From assembly GCA_036897095.1 (NCBI GenBank), contig JAYMSP010000064.1, positions 31,287 through 95,286 on the forward strand: DNA of 64,000 nucleotides, read 5' to 3'. Numbering within the stretch: the first letter of the stretch is position 1; each line of letters begins with the position of its first letter. The notes under the pieces were generated by a model. It saw nothing but the letters and a program-made list of their open reading frames with translations. It did no database searches and was not told the DNA's origin. Position numbers and translations under genes: made by a program. Positions 25,590 through 38,734 of the stretch are shown in pieces. The stretch comes from Plantago elongata. Taxonomy: Eukaryota; Streptophyta; Magnoliopsida; Lamiales; Plantaginaceae.

Positions 25590-25883
25590 ATGAGTGCAGG
25601 GGGAGCATTTGGTGGAAGTAGAGGGGCAAGACCAGTGCCACCTGAAAAAGGAGTATTCCCTTTGGACCACATGCATCTATGTGACTTGGAGAAGAAAGAC
25701 TATATTAGCTGTTTGAAGTCAACCGGCCATAAATCTGATAAATGCAGAGACTTCTCAAAGAAGTACCTGGAATGTCGTATGAGCAAGAATTTAATGGCAA
25801 AGCAAGACATGTCAGAGCTTGGGTTTGGGAAGGAGAGTGACTTGCAATCTTCTCCAGATGAAAGTGGAAGAATCAATAACTGA
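25590..25883 (+). CDS. COX19: COX19-like CHCH protein (cytochrome c oxidase assembly)
   Basis: A 97-residue protein in one coding exon. It carries the twin CX9C pattern of intermembrane-space CHCH proteins: C31-x9-C41 and C52-x9-C62, which form two disulfides in a helical hairpin through the Mia40/Erv1 import pathway. Around the cysteines FPLDHMHLCD, KKYLECRM and the following NLM resemble COX19, a copper-related assembly factor for complex IV. The tail (MSELGFG then polar residues) also fits. A leader exon near 24540-24722 and an intron before the ATG are likely; an AT-rich TATATACTATAAAG at 24505 may be the TATA box. Another small CHCH family member is a less likely alternative. Confidence 0.9.
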   Translation: MSAGGAFGGSRGARPVPPEKGVFPLDHMHLCDLEKKDYISCLKSTGHKSDKCRDFSKKYLECRMSKNLMAKQDMSELGFGKESDLQSSPDESGRINN

Positions 25884-26366
25884 CCGAATTTTGAATTAGA
25901 TTATATTGAAAAAAAAACCTTTTGCTTTGATTAGTTATGAGTTGCACATGTATTCTCTCAGTTCAGATCTTATGAACTTTGTTCTTCTAGTATCTACTGA
26001 AATACGTGTCTTAGTTTCTCTTCTGTTTAGTCATTTTTAATAAGTCGACTATAAGTGCTAAAGGACAAGGTATCTGTGATCCCTGGTGCCAAAGAATGGA
26101 ATGGTCTTCCTGCAGCCGACAGTTATCTTTTATTCCAGAAGTGTATTATACATGATACATATATTTATAAATTGTTTTTGGTCAGAATGATTTTTAGTGT
26201 TAATTGTTGTTTCATGATTTTCATCATTAAATAGCATCTCGTGTGATGATAGCATTGGGGGCTTATACTATAAACAAAAACTATTTTGGCTTGACATGTT
26301 TGCGAACAAATGGAATTTATGTGTCAATCTGATTAGTGCGCTAGTTGATGAAGCAGGTCTACAGAA

Positions 26367-27293
26367 ATGACAAATAGTACGGAAACAGATCCTAAGAAGA
26401 CATCCAAGCCTCAGTTGGTCAAGTTGGATAGTGCGTTTAAATTGGTAAGTTGCTTCTTAGACAGTTTATGATTTATTTACCAGCTCTAATATGTATCTCA
26501 TTAGACAGGGCAAACCCCATATAGGTTTTAGAAAAGAAGTGATTTCTGGTTGATTCTTAAAAAAGGCCTGATTTTCCTAGATAATAGGAGATACCATATT
26601 CCTCCAGATACAAGTGTTTGACATGCTCATATAGATAACACTATGTGGTTTATAATTGATTCTAATAGTTCTTCCACTGAACGAAAAGTACTGCAGAAAC
26701 AGATCCATCGTTATAATATTTAGATTTCATTCATATGAATATTGTGTTATTGTACACTCACTCTTTTCACCAAGAACAAGATTAGAAGAACTTTAGAAAC
26801 TTCTGTATAAAGTAGTAGAATTAACTATTAGCATCTATACATAATTAAGTTTTGTTTGACAGGCTGAACAATGGGTTAGTTCCATGAGTAGAAGTAAATC
26901 CCTGGTGAATGGGAAACCCGTCGAAGTAGAATTGGAAGGCCGCCCGGCAAGGTCAGTTTTCATGTGCCTGGAATATTTCCGTAGAAAGAAAGTGCAACTA
27001 CAAGCATGTTCTAATTTTTTTAGCGTTTTCTTAGGCTTGGTATTGGTGCAACAGCTCCAAAAGAGACGAATGCTACACGTCCTGGTGATGCTCTTGAAAG
27101 AAAAATCATGGCCAGGTTGCAAGGTGATAAAAGAAGGGTCGAGAGGGAAGCTCAGGATATGGCGTCATCTGCAAAAAATGGAAATGATGATGAAGACAGT
27201 GAGGATGAAGAGGAAAGTAAAACGAAGTCCTTTACCAAGAAGAGGCCCCTGGCTTTTAATTCACATATACATGGAAAAAAGAAGTCGAGGTAA
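26367..27293 (+). CDS. small acidic-basic conserved protein, DUF3245-like
   Basis: Three exons, 26367-26444, 26863-26951 and 27035-27293, join in frame to about 141 residues. The N-terminal part has LVKLDSAFKLAEQWVSSMS, followed by LGIGATAP and ERKIMARLQ. The C-terminal half has an acidic run (NDDEDSEDEEE) and a basic tail (KKRP, HGKKKSR) that reads as a nuclear or nucleolar signal. I recognise it only as a widely conserved eukaryotic family of unknown function, probably DUF3245. It starts about 480 bases past the COX19-like stop in the same orientation; whether it has its own promoter cannot be told from sequence. Confidence 0.75.
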
Positions 27294-28422
27294 TTAGTAG
27301 TTACGGAGAAGGGTAATTAAGCATTAGGCAGTCTCTTCACAGCTGTAGCAACCATGACACATCGGTTTTGTTGTACTATTTTTCAAGTTGAGGTCGAGTG
27401 CGATAATTAAGAACTTCTGTCATTTGGAGTTCTCACTGTTTACCAAGTTGAACATTCCTTAGTGACACCATATTCTGTTTTTTTTGTATGAAATGAATCA
27501 GTCAGGTTAACCGTCTCATGCATCAAATTTCTTTTTACATATGTGATTCGGCAAAATGCAGATGAATTTATGATGTGAATACACAGTTATGCCTCATATG
27601 GGTTTATGGTATACAACCTTGCACTACAATGTGTCACTCGTAAAAGTAGGTATCAAGAAACGAAGCCTATCGTACAACCTCTGTACGATATGGTATGTCC
27701 ATTTGCTTCATTTGAAGGCATCTGTGCCAGAAACTGTAACATGTTTGATGAATCTGTACTTACAAACCAAACTGTGTGCAAAACATACACCAACAGCTCC
27801 AAACATATGGTGACAAAGCACACTTAATACTCACAACCTAACTACTACCTTACACTATATAACACACAAGCCCTGCTCTGCTCCTTCAGGCTAGATCCGC
27901 CAGAACCCGCAAAAAAAAAAACCGGTTTCACGGTATTACAGAGAAACAAGCATTCATCTGTAGCACATCTGTGGAATCCATTATTTCCAACTTCTAAGGT
28001 AAAAAAAAAACAAAAAAATACTTGCACACGATTGTTAAACTCAGTAGCGGTATTAGCAGTACCGAAAATACTATCTCTAGCTGTGTCTGCAAACTTGATC
28101 CCGCAATGAACGTACGAGGACAGTTTCTGTCATGGCTGAAGCTAAGTGAATATATGCCTGTGTTCCTATTGAAGAAGAAGGGGAGCATTTCGCTTCCGAA
28201 GCAAGATGATCATAAAGCCTGTTGTATGCCTAGCTCGCACCAAATCCCCACGTGCCAAGTATCTTTCAGAACTGTGCTCTCTGAATATGGAAGTTCTATA
28301 GCAAAACTTAATAATTTGGAAGGAAAGTAGTAGTTTTGAAAAATCGAGGCTTCGATGCGAGTAATATTATCAAAGGCGTTCATGCATTTTTCTTCACCCG
28401 AAAGCATGGAAAGGTGATTAAC
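27294..28422. other. spacer between convergent genes
   Basis: This holds the 3' ends of the small acidic protein gene (+) and the TRM/DUF4378 gene (-). Short open frames on both strands show no family resemblance. Confidence 0.6.
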
Positions 28423-31400
28423 TCACTGGTCTGTCACTGTCTTCAGTTGGCATGCATCCTCGGTTGCGTAGCATTCGGATGGATGCATAGCAAGCTCGCT
28501 TGCTGAGTTATCATTGAATAAGCTCGTCATAGTATCCTCAACCAATTCATCGAAAATGGTATCACCCATCTCAGAACCAATAAGCTCTAATTCTGATTGG
28601 ATATTCATCCACCTAACAGATTCTGCCAGGTCTTTTTTGACAAGCTGATCAAGAGAATGGCGCAGTGGAAGCTGAAGAAGAACCCATTCCACCTGTCTCC
28701 ACACCTCATTTATAAGATCCATTCCCTTTGGGACTGGGTAGATATTTATGATGTGTGAGGTCCCGGTGAAGCACCCGAAATGAATCTCGCACACTTGGTT
28801 TAGGGCATTGTTAGCACAATCAAACAAGAACTTCTGATCATGACGCGATCGACTAGAAAATAACTCTACCTCATCAAACAGCGACGAGTCGAGAATTTCT
28901 TGAGACGAAAGCCATCTCAAGAGAAATTCATCCCAATTCAAACCCGAACCAAGAAGTACAGCTTCTACATATTCAAACGCGGATTCTTCATCTTCAAAAG
29001 AGATTTTCACACAGGTTCCATCTTCATCTGCAAGATATTGATCTTCAAAATCAATATATCGCGGTTGAATTTCTCTGGCAACTAAAATGTGACAGAAGAG
29101 CTTTGTTTTAGTATAATTTATTGCAGACAAACAAATTTAAGATATACGAGTATGTTATTTCCACATATGAACTAACCTGGTTGAGATATTGTGCTTGCAG
29201 GACTGATATCGTCTTCTGTGTATACAAGATCAAGAACGGATATGGGACTTGGTCGTTCCACATGGTCAACTGCGAAGTTATAATCTTTAACTTCCTCGCT
29301 TGCTGGAGAACATGAGGGGGATATTGTTTCAGGGGATGAGTCATGTTCCTGTTGAAGTAAATCCTGAAAGCAAACAAAACGTAAGTGATAAGACTAACAT
29401 TCCCATTTGTTCGGATTTCTCCCAGAACAGAGAAATTTTCAAACCCCTAATATTAATCCTGCAGTTTACTCCCTTTTAGAAGTTCTTTCTATTCCATCAA
29501 AAAAGTTATAAGTGCAAGTCTTTCTCAGAATATTATTAAAAACAAAAGTTTTAACTCCGGCAGAGGTGTATTTTGGGATGGAAAAGATGAAATCTTTTAA
29601 CGCAGGTAAATTGCAGTTAGTGAAATGTGCAAATCTCCACGGCTAGAAATAATAAGATCCAAGCTTGCAAATCAGTTATAGTCAGACGCCAACTCTGAAG
29701 ATGCCAAGAAAGAAAGCAGACACAGTTTACGATAACACAATGTGCCAACCATTGTCACTGCCAATTCCACAGATCTTTGCTTGACTAACCACATCATCAC
29801 TCATTTTGTGCTGGCTTAAAAATATACTTTGATTCAACACAATCGTAAGCTTACCACTTTAGCGCTCATGAAACCATCTTCAGAGAATTGGGCAGCAATT
29901 TCTTCTGTATCATCTTCTCTAATCTCTGCAGTCGGGATGTCTATGCCTGTTGAATTACTGCACAATTCAGAAGATAAGCTAATGCTTGTTCCCTCTTCAT
30001 GTGGACTTGCTTTGAGTTTTTCGCCAATTATGTTTTCTTCTTCTCGGGACTCGGTTTCTTCAATTTCCGCAACTTCTGAAGGTGAATTTTGCACTGTTTA
30101 CAACAATAAGAACAGAAGATAAAGCAAAGGAAATTTTCTGTCTAAGGCAAAAGATATAAATTTATACTCTTATACTTCCAGACATAAACCAAAATTTTAC
30201 CTTCACTAGTTATTGAACCCTCTTTTACAGAAGGTCCTTGATCATTTGCCAACGTAGTGCTAACAGTTGCAACTGGAGACTGCATTTCTCCGTTTGAAAT
30301 GCGTGGTTGATTTTCCGAACTTCTTCTACTTGGAGCTGGAAGATTGTTATGACTATCATGTGAAAGCCCACTTATGTTGTTCCTGACCATGCCACGTGGA
30401 GATAACCTCATTTGGGCTGTTATGAAAGTGTCTTCACCATGTTCTCTAGGGCTGAAGCAAGGAGGACTATTGTAATCGGGATAAGAAAGGATTCTACCCA
30501 AAGGTTTAGGGGCCTTTCCACTCACAGGCTCAGTGGTTTCTCCATTATTCAGAATCTCTGACAGATGTTTCTTAGCCTCGACATAAATGTTAGATACCCC
30601 AGGCTTTGAGACCCCATTCATCGTAGCCGAACCATTCTTAGAGCTAGCTAGAGATTTGGAAAACCTTTCAGTGTAGAAATGGTTCCTATTAGGTGAACTC
30701 CAGCCCAAAGTTTCTCCGGTTGCACTTTTGTCACCATTATTGGCGTTCTGGTTCCTGGGAGAAACCTTACGGAGACCCTCATGTGAAATTTCATTTCTAT
30801 CCTTCCCCATTGCGTGCCTTAGCTTTCTTTTAATTTCAGAAAAGGAGAATTGGGAAGCATTTCTTGGATTGGACGTCATATTATTAACAAATTCTGACTG
30901 AAGCGACCTCCTGCCCTTTGCAACGTCAATATCAGGGCTTCGGCCCCCTCCTAAACCTGGTTTCAAGATGACAATTTTATTTGAATAATTGGAATCTGTA
31001 TCTCGTCCGACTGGTAAGCTCTCAAGAGATTTGCTCCTTCTGCGAAAGAGGCTGTGGTGTTTACGTCCAGAGACTTCACCAGATTTGGCCTTATTTTCTA
31101 TCGAACCAGATTCAGGCAGAATACTCTGTGCTAATTCTTCTTTTATCTCGGAATCCTTTAACTCCTGGACTTGCTTGACCAAAACAGGACCCAGATCCTG
31201 GAGTAGTTTTAAAAGTAACGCTTTATCTGAATTCAATGTTTGCAGTGCATCAACCAGCTCTTCTGAGTATTGGGATTTCTCCTTATCTCCAAAATGCTTA
31301 CTGTTATTCACACCATTCTCTATTAACAATTTCACTGCTGCAACCATTTTTTCTCGATTGACAATATCATCCTCAGAGTGCTTCGGCAAGTTTGTGCTTC

Positions 31401-32106
31401 TCAGATAATTACAGGCCAGCTCTTCTAAAATTATTTCGGGATCAAGAATGTCTAAATTATTCTTCTCAAAAACTCTGAGAAACTCGCATTTCAGAGTTTC
31501 CAACTCTACTGCATCCATGTCACTCGATTTATTACAGATCTTGTTTGTACGCTTGAAATTCTTTTTTGCATGATGACCACCTTTCTTATCGACTTGCTCT
31601 GAGTCTATTTCAACATCAATTGATTGGGTTGTCGGACCTTGCTCACTTGACATTTCTTCTTCCATCAACTCCTTTACACTTGTTTTTCCGCAATCAATTA
31701 GAGGCATGTTAATTTCTTCATCATCCTGAAATCAAAGAGATGTTAATCCCAATAAAAAGAAATCCAATAACAGCGAACAAGAATGTCATGGCAAAACTTA
31801 CATCTATATTTTGAAGACTCGCAGCCGCATCCAGACGAACTGTTTTGGTATTTGAATGTTCAGTACCTATATAAGATGAAAGAGACTCTAATAAAGAATG
31901 TAATGTAAAAGGTAAGTACGTTCATTATGCTAACTCTTCCAAACAATGCTCTTACCTAAAGTCTGCTTCCCCACTTTACTGCCGTCCGTAATCAATCTTT
32001 TGGTAGTGCGAGTATGCCGGAAGTCGAATATACTAATTAAACCACGCATACAACCTGCTTGATCTCTTTCACGCCGTGAAAGGCGTCTCTGTGTTCTCTT
32101 TCCCAT
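28423..32106 (-). CDS. TRM-family protein with C-terminal DUF4378
   Basis: Exons in transcript order: 32106-31956, 31866-31802, 31725-30201, 30093-29855, 29363-29177, 29081-28423. They sum to 2,826 bases, 941 residues plus stop. The N-terminus MGKRTQRRLSRRERDQAGCM then RGLISIFDFRH, and the short motif SVKELMEEEM (88-97), are features of the TRM (TON1-recruiting motif)/LONGIFOLIA-like superfamily. The long middle is Ser- and Lys-rich and probably disordered. The last exon encodes DUF4378 (about 765-915): FEYVEAVLLGSGLNWDEFLL, then FDEVELF, KFLFDCANNALNQV and DLAESVRWMN. Family members tie TON1, TON2/PP2A and microtubules together to set division planes or cell shape; which TRM subgroup this is I cannot say. 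The gene has a long untranslated leader upstream. Confidence 0.85.
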
Positions 32107-33600
32107 ATTGAGCCAACTTCAATACTTCTTTCCTTTAGTTATCCTCTTCTCCAACACTGATCAAAAGAGGAAAATTGAAATTCTTTAAAACAAGTAAAAA
32201 CATAAAGAGCAACACAATCACCGAAGCAAATGCAGACTAACGTCAATGCTCCTGATCAAGTTCCATGACACATTTCAGTTTAAACCGGTTGGTTACTCAC
32301 AGAACCTATGTACTACTTATAGTTGATCACTAAAAGGTCATGTCAGAAACCACTTCCAAATGTCATTTGCAAGTTCTTTTCGACTCTAACACTCTCGGAA
32401 GTAGTTCTTTCTTATAACATAACCACGGATCTATACGTGTACAAGCCTTACCATACAGTTACCAAACCAGCCAGTGATCTGTTCCTATTACAGCATGGAT
32501 CTATAAATAATATACCAACCATAACTCTTAGAAATAAGAACTCCCAGAAAAGAAGACAAAAACTACATGCAGAGCATCAAAATTAGTTATCCATACCTAA
32601 AAACTTGCTGAAATTCATGAAGTGAAGAAAAGAAAGGCAGTAACAAACTAAAACACAGTCAAAGAAATCAAACTTCAATGTTCATAAAACCAAAAGGTAA
32701 CAGAGAAAATGCAGTATGAAGATTATAACCTGAAACTTGATCAACCATGCAACCAAAAGCACTTTCTCAGGAATCCAAGAAACAAATGTGAGCTATCATC
32801 AAGTCTCTGTAGCTTCTCTATCCGGTAAAGAATTTACCTTTTTTCTCTTTCAGAAAAAGTGCTTATAGCAGAAACAACACCAATGCAAAGTTTCCTAGTA
32901 AAACATAAGCTTTCATCAATTTGTTCACCAAATACACACGAATTCTCTGTCCCTTCTTGTCTTGAAAGCTTTGTTATACTAGCTTATTTACTCCACCACC
33001 AAAATCAAGCAAACTCTGTGAAAGCTCAAGTTTTTCCTTCTTATCACTCAAATCCCACCAATACCTTTGATCTAAAACCCACCAAGAAAAAAAAAGGTTC
33101 TTCCAAAATCAAGAATTTCTCCTCTCAACACCACAGAAACAGAAAAAGATCAAGTCTTTGACACAGGTGGGTGGTATTTACAAGCATTCATTCCACCCCA
33201 GAAAAAACAAAGAAGATATAGAGAGAAACAAGAAGCAAGAAAGAAAGATAAGAAATAAAAATTGGAGCTTTATTGTTGGGGTATGAAGAAGAGTATCTAA
33301 TTCCATACCGACCAAAAAGAGGGGTAAGAAAACACCAACCCACTTGTTAAAACGGAGCAAAAGAAAGGGTGGGCAGCCATTAAAGAACTGAAGATAAAAA
33401 GAAAAGGAGAAAATGGTTGGAAAGTGAAAGTAATTGTGTTGTGTTGTGTTGTGTTGATGATGGCTTTCTTTTACAGTTGTGAGTTGTGTTTGTTTAAAGG
33501 AAGGAGGAGACTGTGGAAAATATTTAAGAGGATGGATGGTGAAGGAAACAACAAAACAACTAGTATTAAACCATGCCATTTATTGCGTCAAACCCCCCAA
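32107..33600 (-). other. 5' leader and promoter region of the TRM/DUF4378 gene
   Basis: No protein family is recognisable. The pyrimidine-rich minus-strand sequence around 33100-33560, with a GTGTT/AACAC repeat near 33437, looks like a plant leader. Acceptor-like sites above the ATG suggest leader introns. An open frame at 33178-33579 on the minus strand is low-complexity and not convincing. Confidence 0.45.
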
Positions 33601-33690
33601 TGTTTCCGTTTTGTTGTGCAATTCCTTCATGAGTTTATAGATTGTCTGAATAATTACCCATGTTTTACCGGTCGAAAGCTGAATATGCAA

Positions 33691-34010
33691 GATGAACATT
33701 TTAATAATTGAATATAACTGAGAAGTGACTGTTTGAGCGTTCTGACGATTCAGGTTAAGATTATAAGATGATATAGTGTAAAGTCTAGATGTACAAAATG
33801 ATAGTTGAATATGGTTGGGGAAGGCTACTTAAGCGATTATAACAACATCATATTTGACATTATATGGTGATTGATGCATGAAATTTGAAGTATGAAAAAT
33901 AAAATGAACAATGAATATTTTAATAGTTGAGTATGACTGAGAGAAGGTTAACTGAGAGGTTCTAACTTCTGACAATGCCCCGTTAGCATTATAGGATGAT
34001 AATATAGTTC
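33691..34010. repeat. diverged two-copy duplication
   Basis: Segment 33691-33779 is echoed at 33903-34010: both read ATGAACA, then ATTTTAATARTTGARTATRACTGAGA, then GAGnGTTCT, and end in AGGATGATAnTATAGT-like sequence. The spacing is about 210 bases. Confidence 0.5.
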
Positions 34011-35276
34011 ATAAATATTTAAGTCTGTGAGTCTTGAGTCATGGCAATAGTGGTGGGAAATATCTTGGGAATATAGTTGGTTTTGAAAAATATAGGTTAC
34101 GCTATATATAATGAACGAATGAAATAAATATTTTTTGTCCGACTTGATATTAATGTGCTCTGACAAAATAATTGTTGCAGATTTGGAAAATTGCTTATTT
34201 TATAAATGTATACAACTAAACAATTGAATAGTTATGTATTTATCAGTAAAAATCTCTAGAACGAATTAAATTTTAACATTTTGAAATGATATATTAATGT
34301 TAAAAGTAAAAAATTAGGTGGATGTGGAAAAGAAAATTATTCTAATATTTCAATATAATATAAGTAATGATCGAAATGAAAGGGAAAAATGATTTCAGTA
34401 GAGTTTGAATATTGAAAATTATTTTAGACTATATTCCTTTCCTTAGAAAAAGTAAATACTAATGAACTCTTCTAATAGGGTGAAATAATTGTTATGAAAA
34501 ATTTAAAATGATGTAAAAGTAACTTTCTTATTAATTGTAAAAATAAAAGTTTTATTTATATTGACTTGATTAATAATTTGTTTGATTAATAATTTGTACT
34601 ATGTACCTTCGAAGAATTTTATACACTAGTTGAAAGTAAAATAAATAATAATATACATAAATGTGATAAACAATTTCCAATTAGTGACATAATATGTAAT
34701 TAGTATGTAAAGTAAATATAGTTTATTATTTAATGAATATAATTCTTTTCTAGTAGTGTAAACAATTTATGTGAAGTTTTGTTGGAACAAGGGAGACCAT
34801 ATAGTCTCATATAATTTATCAACCTACTAAACCATGGATATCTTATTTTCATTTTAAGGAATATGAATATGTTGATAAAATCGTACGATATTTAAATATG
34901 ATAAATAATATTAAAAAAGTATAAAAAATAAAATAATGCTAGTTTTGGTTTTTATTTTCTCCATTTTTTTATGGTATGCAAATTTATTAATAGTAGGATA
35001 GAAAGAGTGTCAAATTTAAATGTCTATATTATATAGTAACGTTTTTGAGTGGAAAGTGGGACTTTAAATTTTTTGTGGACTATGAAGTATAAAATGTTAG
35101 GGGGTAATTTATGTAAGGGTAGAAACTTTACAGACATTTCATGCAATTTGCTCGGTGCTCCTATTGAATAGTGCGCTAGCTAATGCTTGGTGGGTCCCAG
35201 CGATTGCTGAACAAGGACAGGGAAGAAAGTTTTTGTAATGCAAAAAAGTGCAATTTTTAAAAAAAATTTATTGCAC

Positions 35277-35672
35277 GAGAAATTTCACTCATCATATATA
35301 TCTTCACTACACGATTTTCTCCACTCCACTAGCTCATTTCTATATATGACACCAGTGTAAATTGTATGGTAAAATAATCATCGCTAAATCGATAGAGTTG
35401 AAAATTGAACTGATATCTATTCTCAACGTATTAATCATAAACGATCACATTATCGATGCTTTTTTATTTTATTTTCGTGAGAAATTTAATACATCGGATA
35501 TATCTTCGCTACGCAATTTTCTCCACTCCACTAGCTCATTCCTATAGTAGTGTTTTTACGATACACGATTAGTGTCAATTGTGTGGTAAACCCATTATTA
35601 CTAAACCGATAGAGTTGAAAACTGAACGGATACCTATTTTCACCATACTAATCACATACACGGTAATTCGAT
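35277..35672. repeat. tandem duplication, period about 202 bases
   Basis: Copy 1 (35277-35478) and copy 2 (35479-35672) both start GAGAAATTT. Each then has ATATATCTTC, TTTTCTCCACTCCACTAGCT, AGTGTnAATTGTnTGGTAAA, ATCGATAGAGTTGAAAA-like sequence and TATTCTCA/TTTTCACC. Identity is clear but with many substitutions. Confidence 0.8.
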
Positions 35673-36265
35673 ACGTTACGGATCCAGATTTTTAGAACAT
35701 CACTACCTTCCTTCCTTCCCTACCAGGCATGCTAGGTGTAAGATGTAGAAGCAAAATGCAATAAATGTTATGTGGTTGTTGGATGAAAGAAAGGTTGAGA
35801 AAGACTGCAAAATTGGAGGATACTAGCTAGCTAACTCATCAGATTGATTGTAAGCATTAGATGGAATACTATGTATGTGTGTGAGTATGAGCATGAAATT
35901 TAGTGGTGGAACATAGGAAAAGGACATAACCTTTAACAAACACATATTGTTTTCAACTTCTGTACCATTCTGTTTCTTGTCTATCTGCTGTAAACTTTGC
36001 ATAACGTTCTTCTGAATTCTTTTTTGCCTTCTTATTTTTAACCTCTTGCAAAATTACATTCACGTGTCACTTTGGTTTTGCACCCACTTTTATCGTTTTT
36101 TGCCAACTATGTACACAACAGAAATTTGGCTCTCTCTTTTCTGCATTTAGTATTTTTCCTGTTTGACTATACAAATTACCTGATCTCAAGTAGATGGGGA
36201 ACTTTTTTACCCTATACGATCACTAAAGTTGTCCGGGTAACTTACCTTATCTATGTAACATAAAA

Positions 36266-36600
36266 TGGTTCAGGTTTCAACTGAAACTGAATTAAATTAA
36301 AATATAAATTATAGGTAATGATTCAGTTCAGCTCGACGTAGTTATAATTTATACCTTACTTCAATTAAATTTAGTTCAGTAAATTTCAGTTGAAGAGAAC
36401 AGAGTCTAAACAGAGCAGAGCACAGTTGAACTGAACTAAACTGGAGTGAATTGATTTTAAGTTGAACAGACATAACCTTAGGCTCTCTTCTACTGAATTG
36501 GACTGAATGTAACTGAACTAAAGTAAGGTATAAATAATAATTAAACATAGTTGAACTGAACTAAATTTAAGTGAAATTAAGTTGAAGAAACCAGAGCTTT
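36266..36600. mobile_element. large foldback element built of TTCAGTTGAA-type words
   Basis: The left arm (about 36310-36410) and the reverse complement of the right arm (about 36475-36600) share TATAATTTATACCTTACTT, TTTAGTTCAGT and TTCAGTTGAAGAGA in order. The sequence is full of TTCAACTGAA, GAACTGAACTAAA and their complements. This is probably a non-autonomous foldback or MITE-type element. An open frame running through it is a by-product of the repeat. Confidence 0.55.
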
Positions 36601-38548
36601 AACTACACTAATATCTTCTCTTCAACTGAAACTTATACAGTTCAATTTAACTCTACTTAATTATACTTTTATACTATATTTTAATATAATTTATAAAATT
36701 ATAATTGAAGATAACATAATTAATTATGAAGTACCAATAATGAGACTCATTTAAATCCATTTCTAAGGTGACATGATCATAGAATGTAATTTTGTCAAGT
36801 AACTACATCTAAGGTAATTCACCTACTTGTATACCATACCCCATTAAATATACACAAACGCATGCGATCAATCACACTCTAAAAATTTATAAATAATTTT
36901 TGTTGCGACTGTGAACTTTTATTTTTGTAGTGATTTATTCCTCTATTATTCTACATGTCGGTACTAACAACAATGCAATTTTTAAAATAAAATTATATAA
37001 CTACATATATATTTGATATATGGACCCTATTTATTTTTTATAGAACAAAGTCGATACTCAACTATCTTATGGGCTATACGTCACTCATTATTCGGTAGGC
37101 ATACGATCACCAATCAGGCACATTTGAGTAAAGGTTTAATTAAAACTAAAACCATAAATTAACCCTGTAAACTAAGTATATATCATTATAGTATGTGTTG
37201 TTAATTATTTTTAATTGTCGGCAAAGGATTAAATGATACGATTAGATAACCGATGAGCAATGGCCAATATAATTTTGTTCTTTGTGCTTGGCTTTTTATG
37301 AAAGTCCTTATCTTAAGTGTTTTATAATTAGTATTAAATAAATAATATAATGGTATAACATTACATCGCTCTTTAAACTTTGAGTAATAAAATAATGTCA
37401 TTTCATTATCATTGCTTGATCTTTATTTTATGACGATTAAAGTCAACACTGCTAGTTCTTCTCAAGAACTAATGCTAATTAATTAACACCTATCTCATTT
37501 TCTATTTTTTTCTAATGAAATACGGATTATTGATTAAATTTTATGGAACTCAACAAAAAGATAATTTTATATCACACACTAACGAGTTTCAAACCACCTG
37601 AATAATATCGACCAATTTCCAGGTAAAAAAAACACAAGTTGTGTATAGTAATATAGATGTTGAAACATGATAGACTTCAAATGCTCATTTCGATGGAAAA
37701 GGTTTTAAATTTTAACACAATTTGAAACTATTTTTATTTAAAAGGGCATTTAAATTCTATACCACTCCCCCTAATATTCCGTACGCATTATAGCTTCATT
37801 TTTTGGTTGTTGGAGTTTAAGAGGGACTTGAAGAATGAAACAATAGGTGGTGCATGCAACATATCATATCAAACTTAATTAAGCTCCCAACCAATTTGTT
37901 GGAAACAACCCCAGTATAAGACAACACCTCGCTACCCAGCCCCCCACCACTTTTTTTTCATTTCCCAACTCATTTAAATACCACTCGAAATGACAAGATA
38001 CGCGTTATGTATTTAATAATAAATATTATAATATTCAATTTAAATAAGAATAGGAAGAAGTATAGTTTACGTGATAAAATGTAATTTAAATATGAGTGAT
38101 TCTCATTTTAAATAATGAATAAAATTTTGTTAAAATGCAGTTAAATCTGACTAGTTAAAAGTTCTTCGAAACGGAATGAATTCCGAAACGTCGGGAGCGG
38201 AGAAAAATGTAAAGGTGGGGAAATGACGAGGCATAGTGGACCAAGGTGGAGCACTGATTGAATTGGTACATTAGGTCTAAAATTGAATCATGCTTCCATT
38301 TTATTTCAATCCACACATGGTGGGCATAACAATATGTAGAAAAGTTGACAGTCACCAATTACAGCATATCTTGTGTATGAAGCAATATTGTAAGCAAATG
38401 TCTTGTTCGTTTACTTTATAGGCTCCCTTTCTCATTAAGCTAGACACCAATTCGTGGTTATCATCATATTTTGCGTAATTGTATAGCAAATTGGAAGTTG
38501 TAGAATCTATGTCCCTTTTGGTTAGGTTTCACATAAAACTAAGCATCA

Positions 38549-38612
38549 TTTCATTCAAGTTTAATAGCTTTAAAACTGTATTTCATTCAAGTTTAATAGC
38601 TTTAAAACTGTA
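38549..38612. repeat. perfect 32-base tandem duplication
   Basis: A 32-base unit beginning TTTCATTCAAGTTTAATAGC and ending AAAACTGTA occurs twice without a mismatch, back to back. The identity implies a recent event. Confidence 0.95.
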
Positions 38613-38734
38613 TGTTGATAGTATTTAATGATCTTATTAAATTCAAACAAAATATTTGGTTGAAAGTAAAAATTTAATAACAAGCTATGTCAAAAATATA
38701 AACAAGTGGAAGTATGTGGAGAAAATATACAACT

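Noticed and set aside
33178-33579. 133-residue open frame on the minus strand
   Set aside because: Phe/Leu/Ser-rich translation of a pyrimidine-rich leader; no family resemblance and it lies where the TRM gene leader is expected.
36342-36548. 68-residue open frame on the minus strand
   Set aside because: A by-product of the foldback repeat; the peptide is a repetition of FSSVQL-like words.
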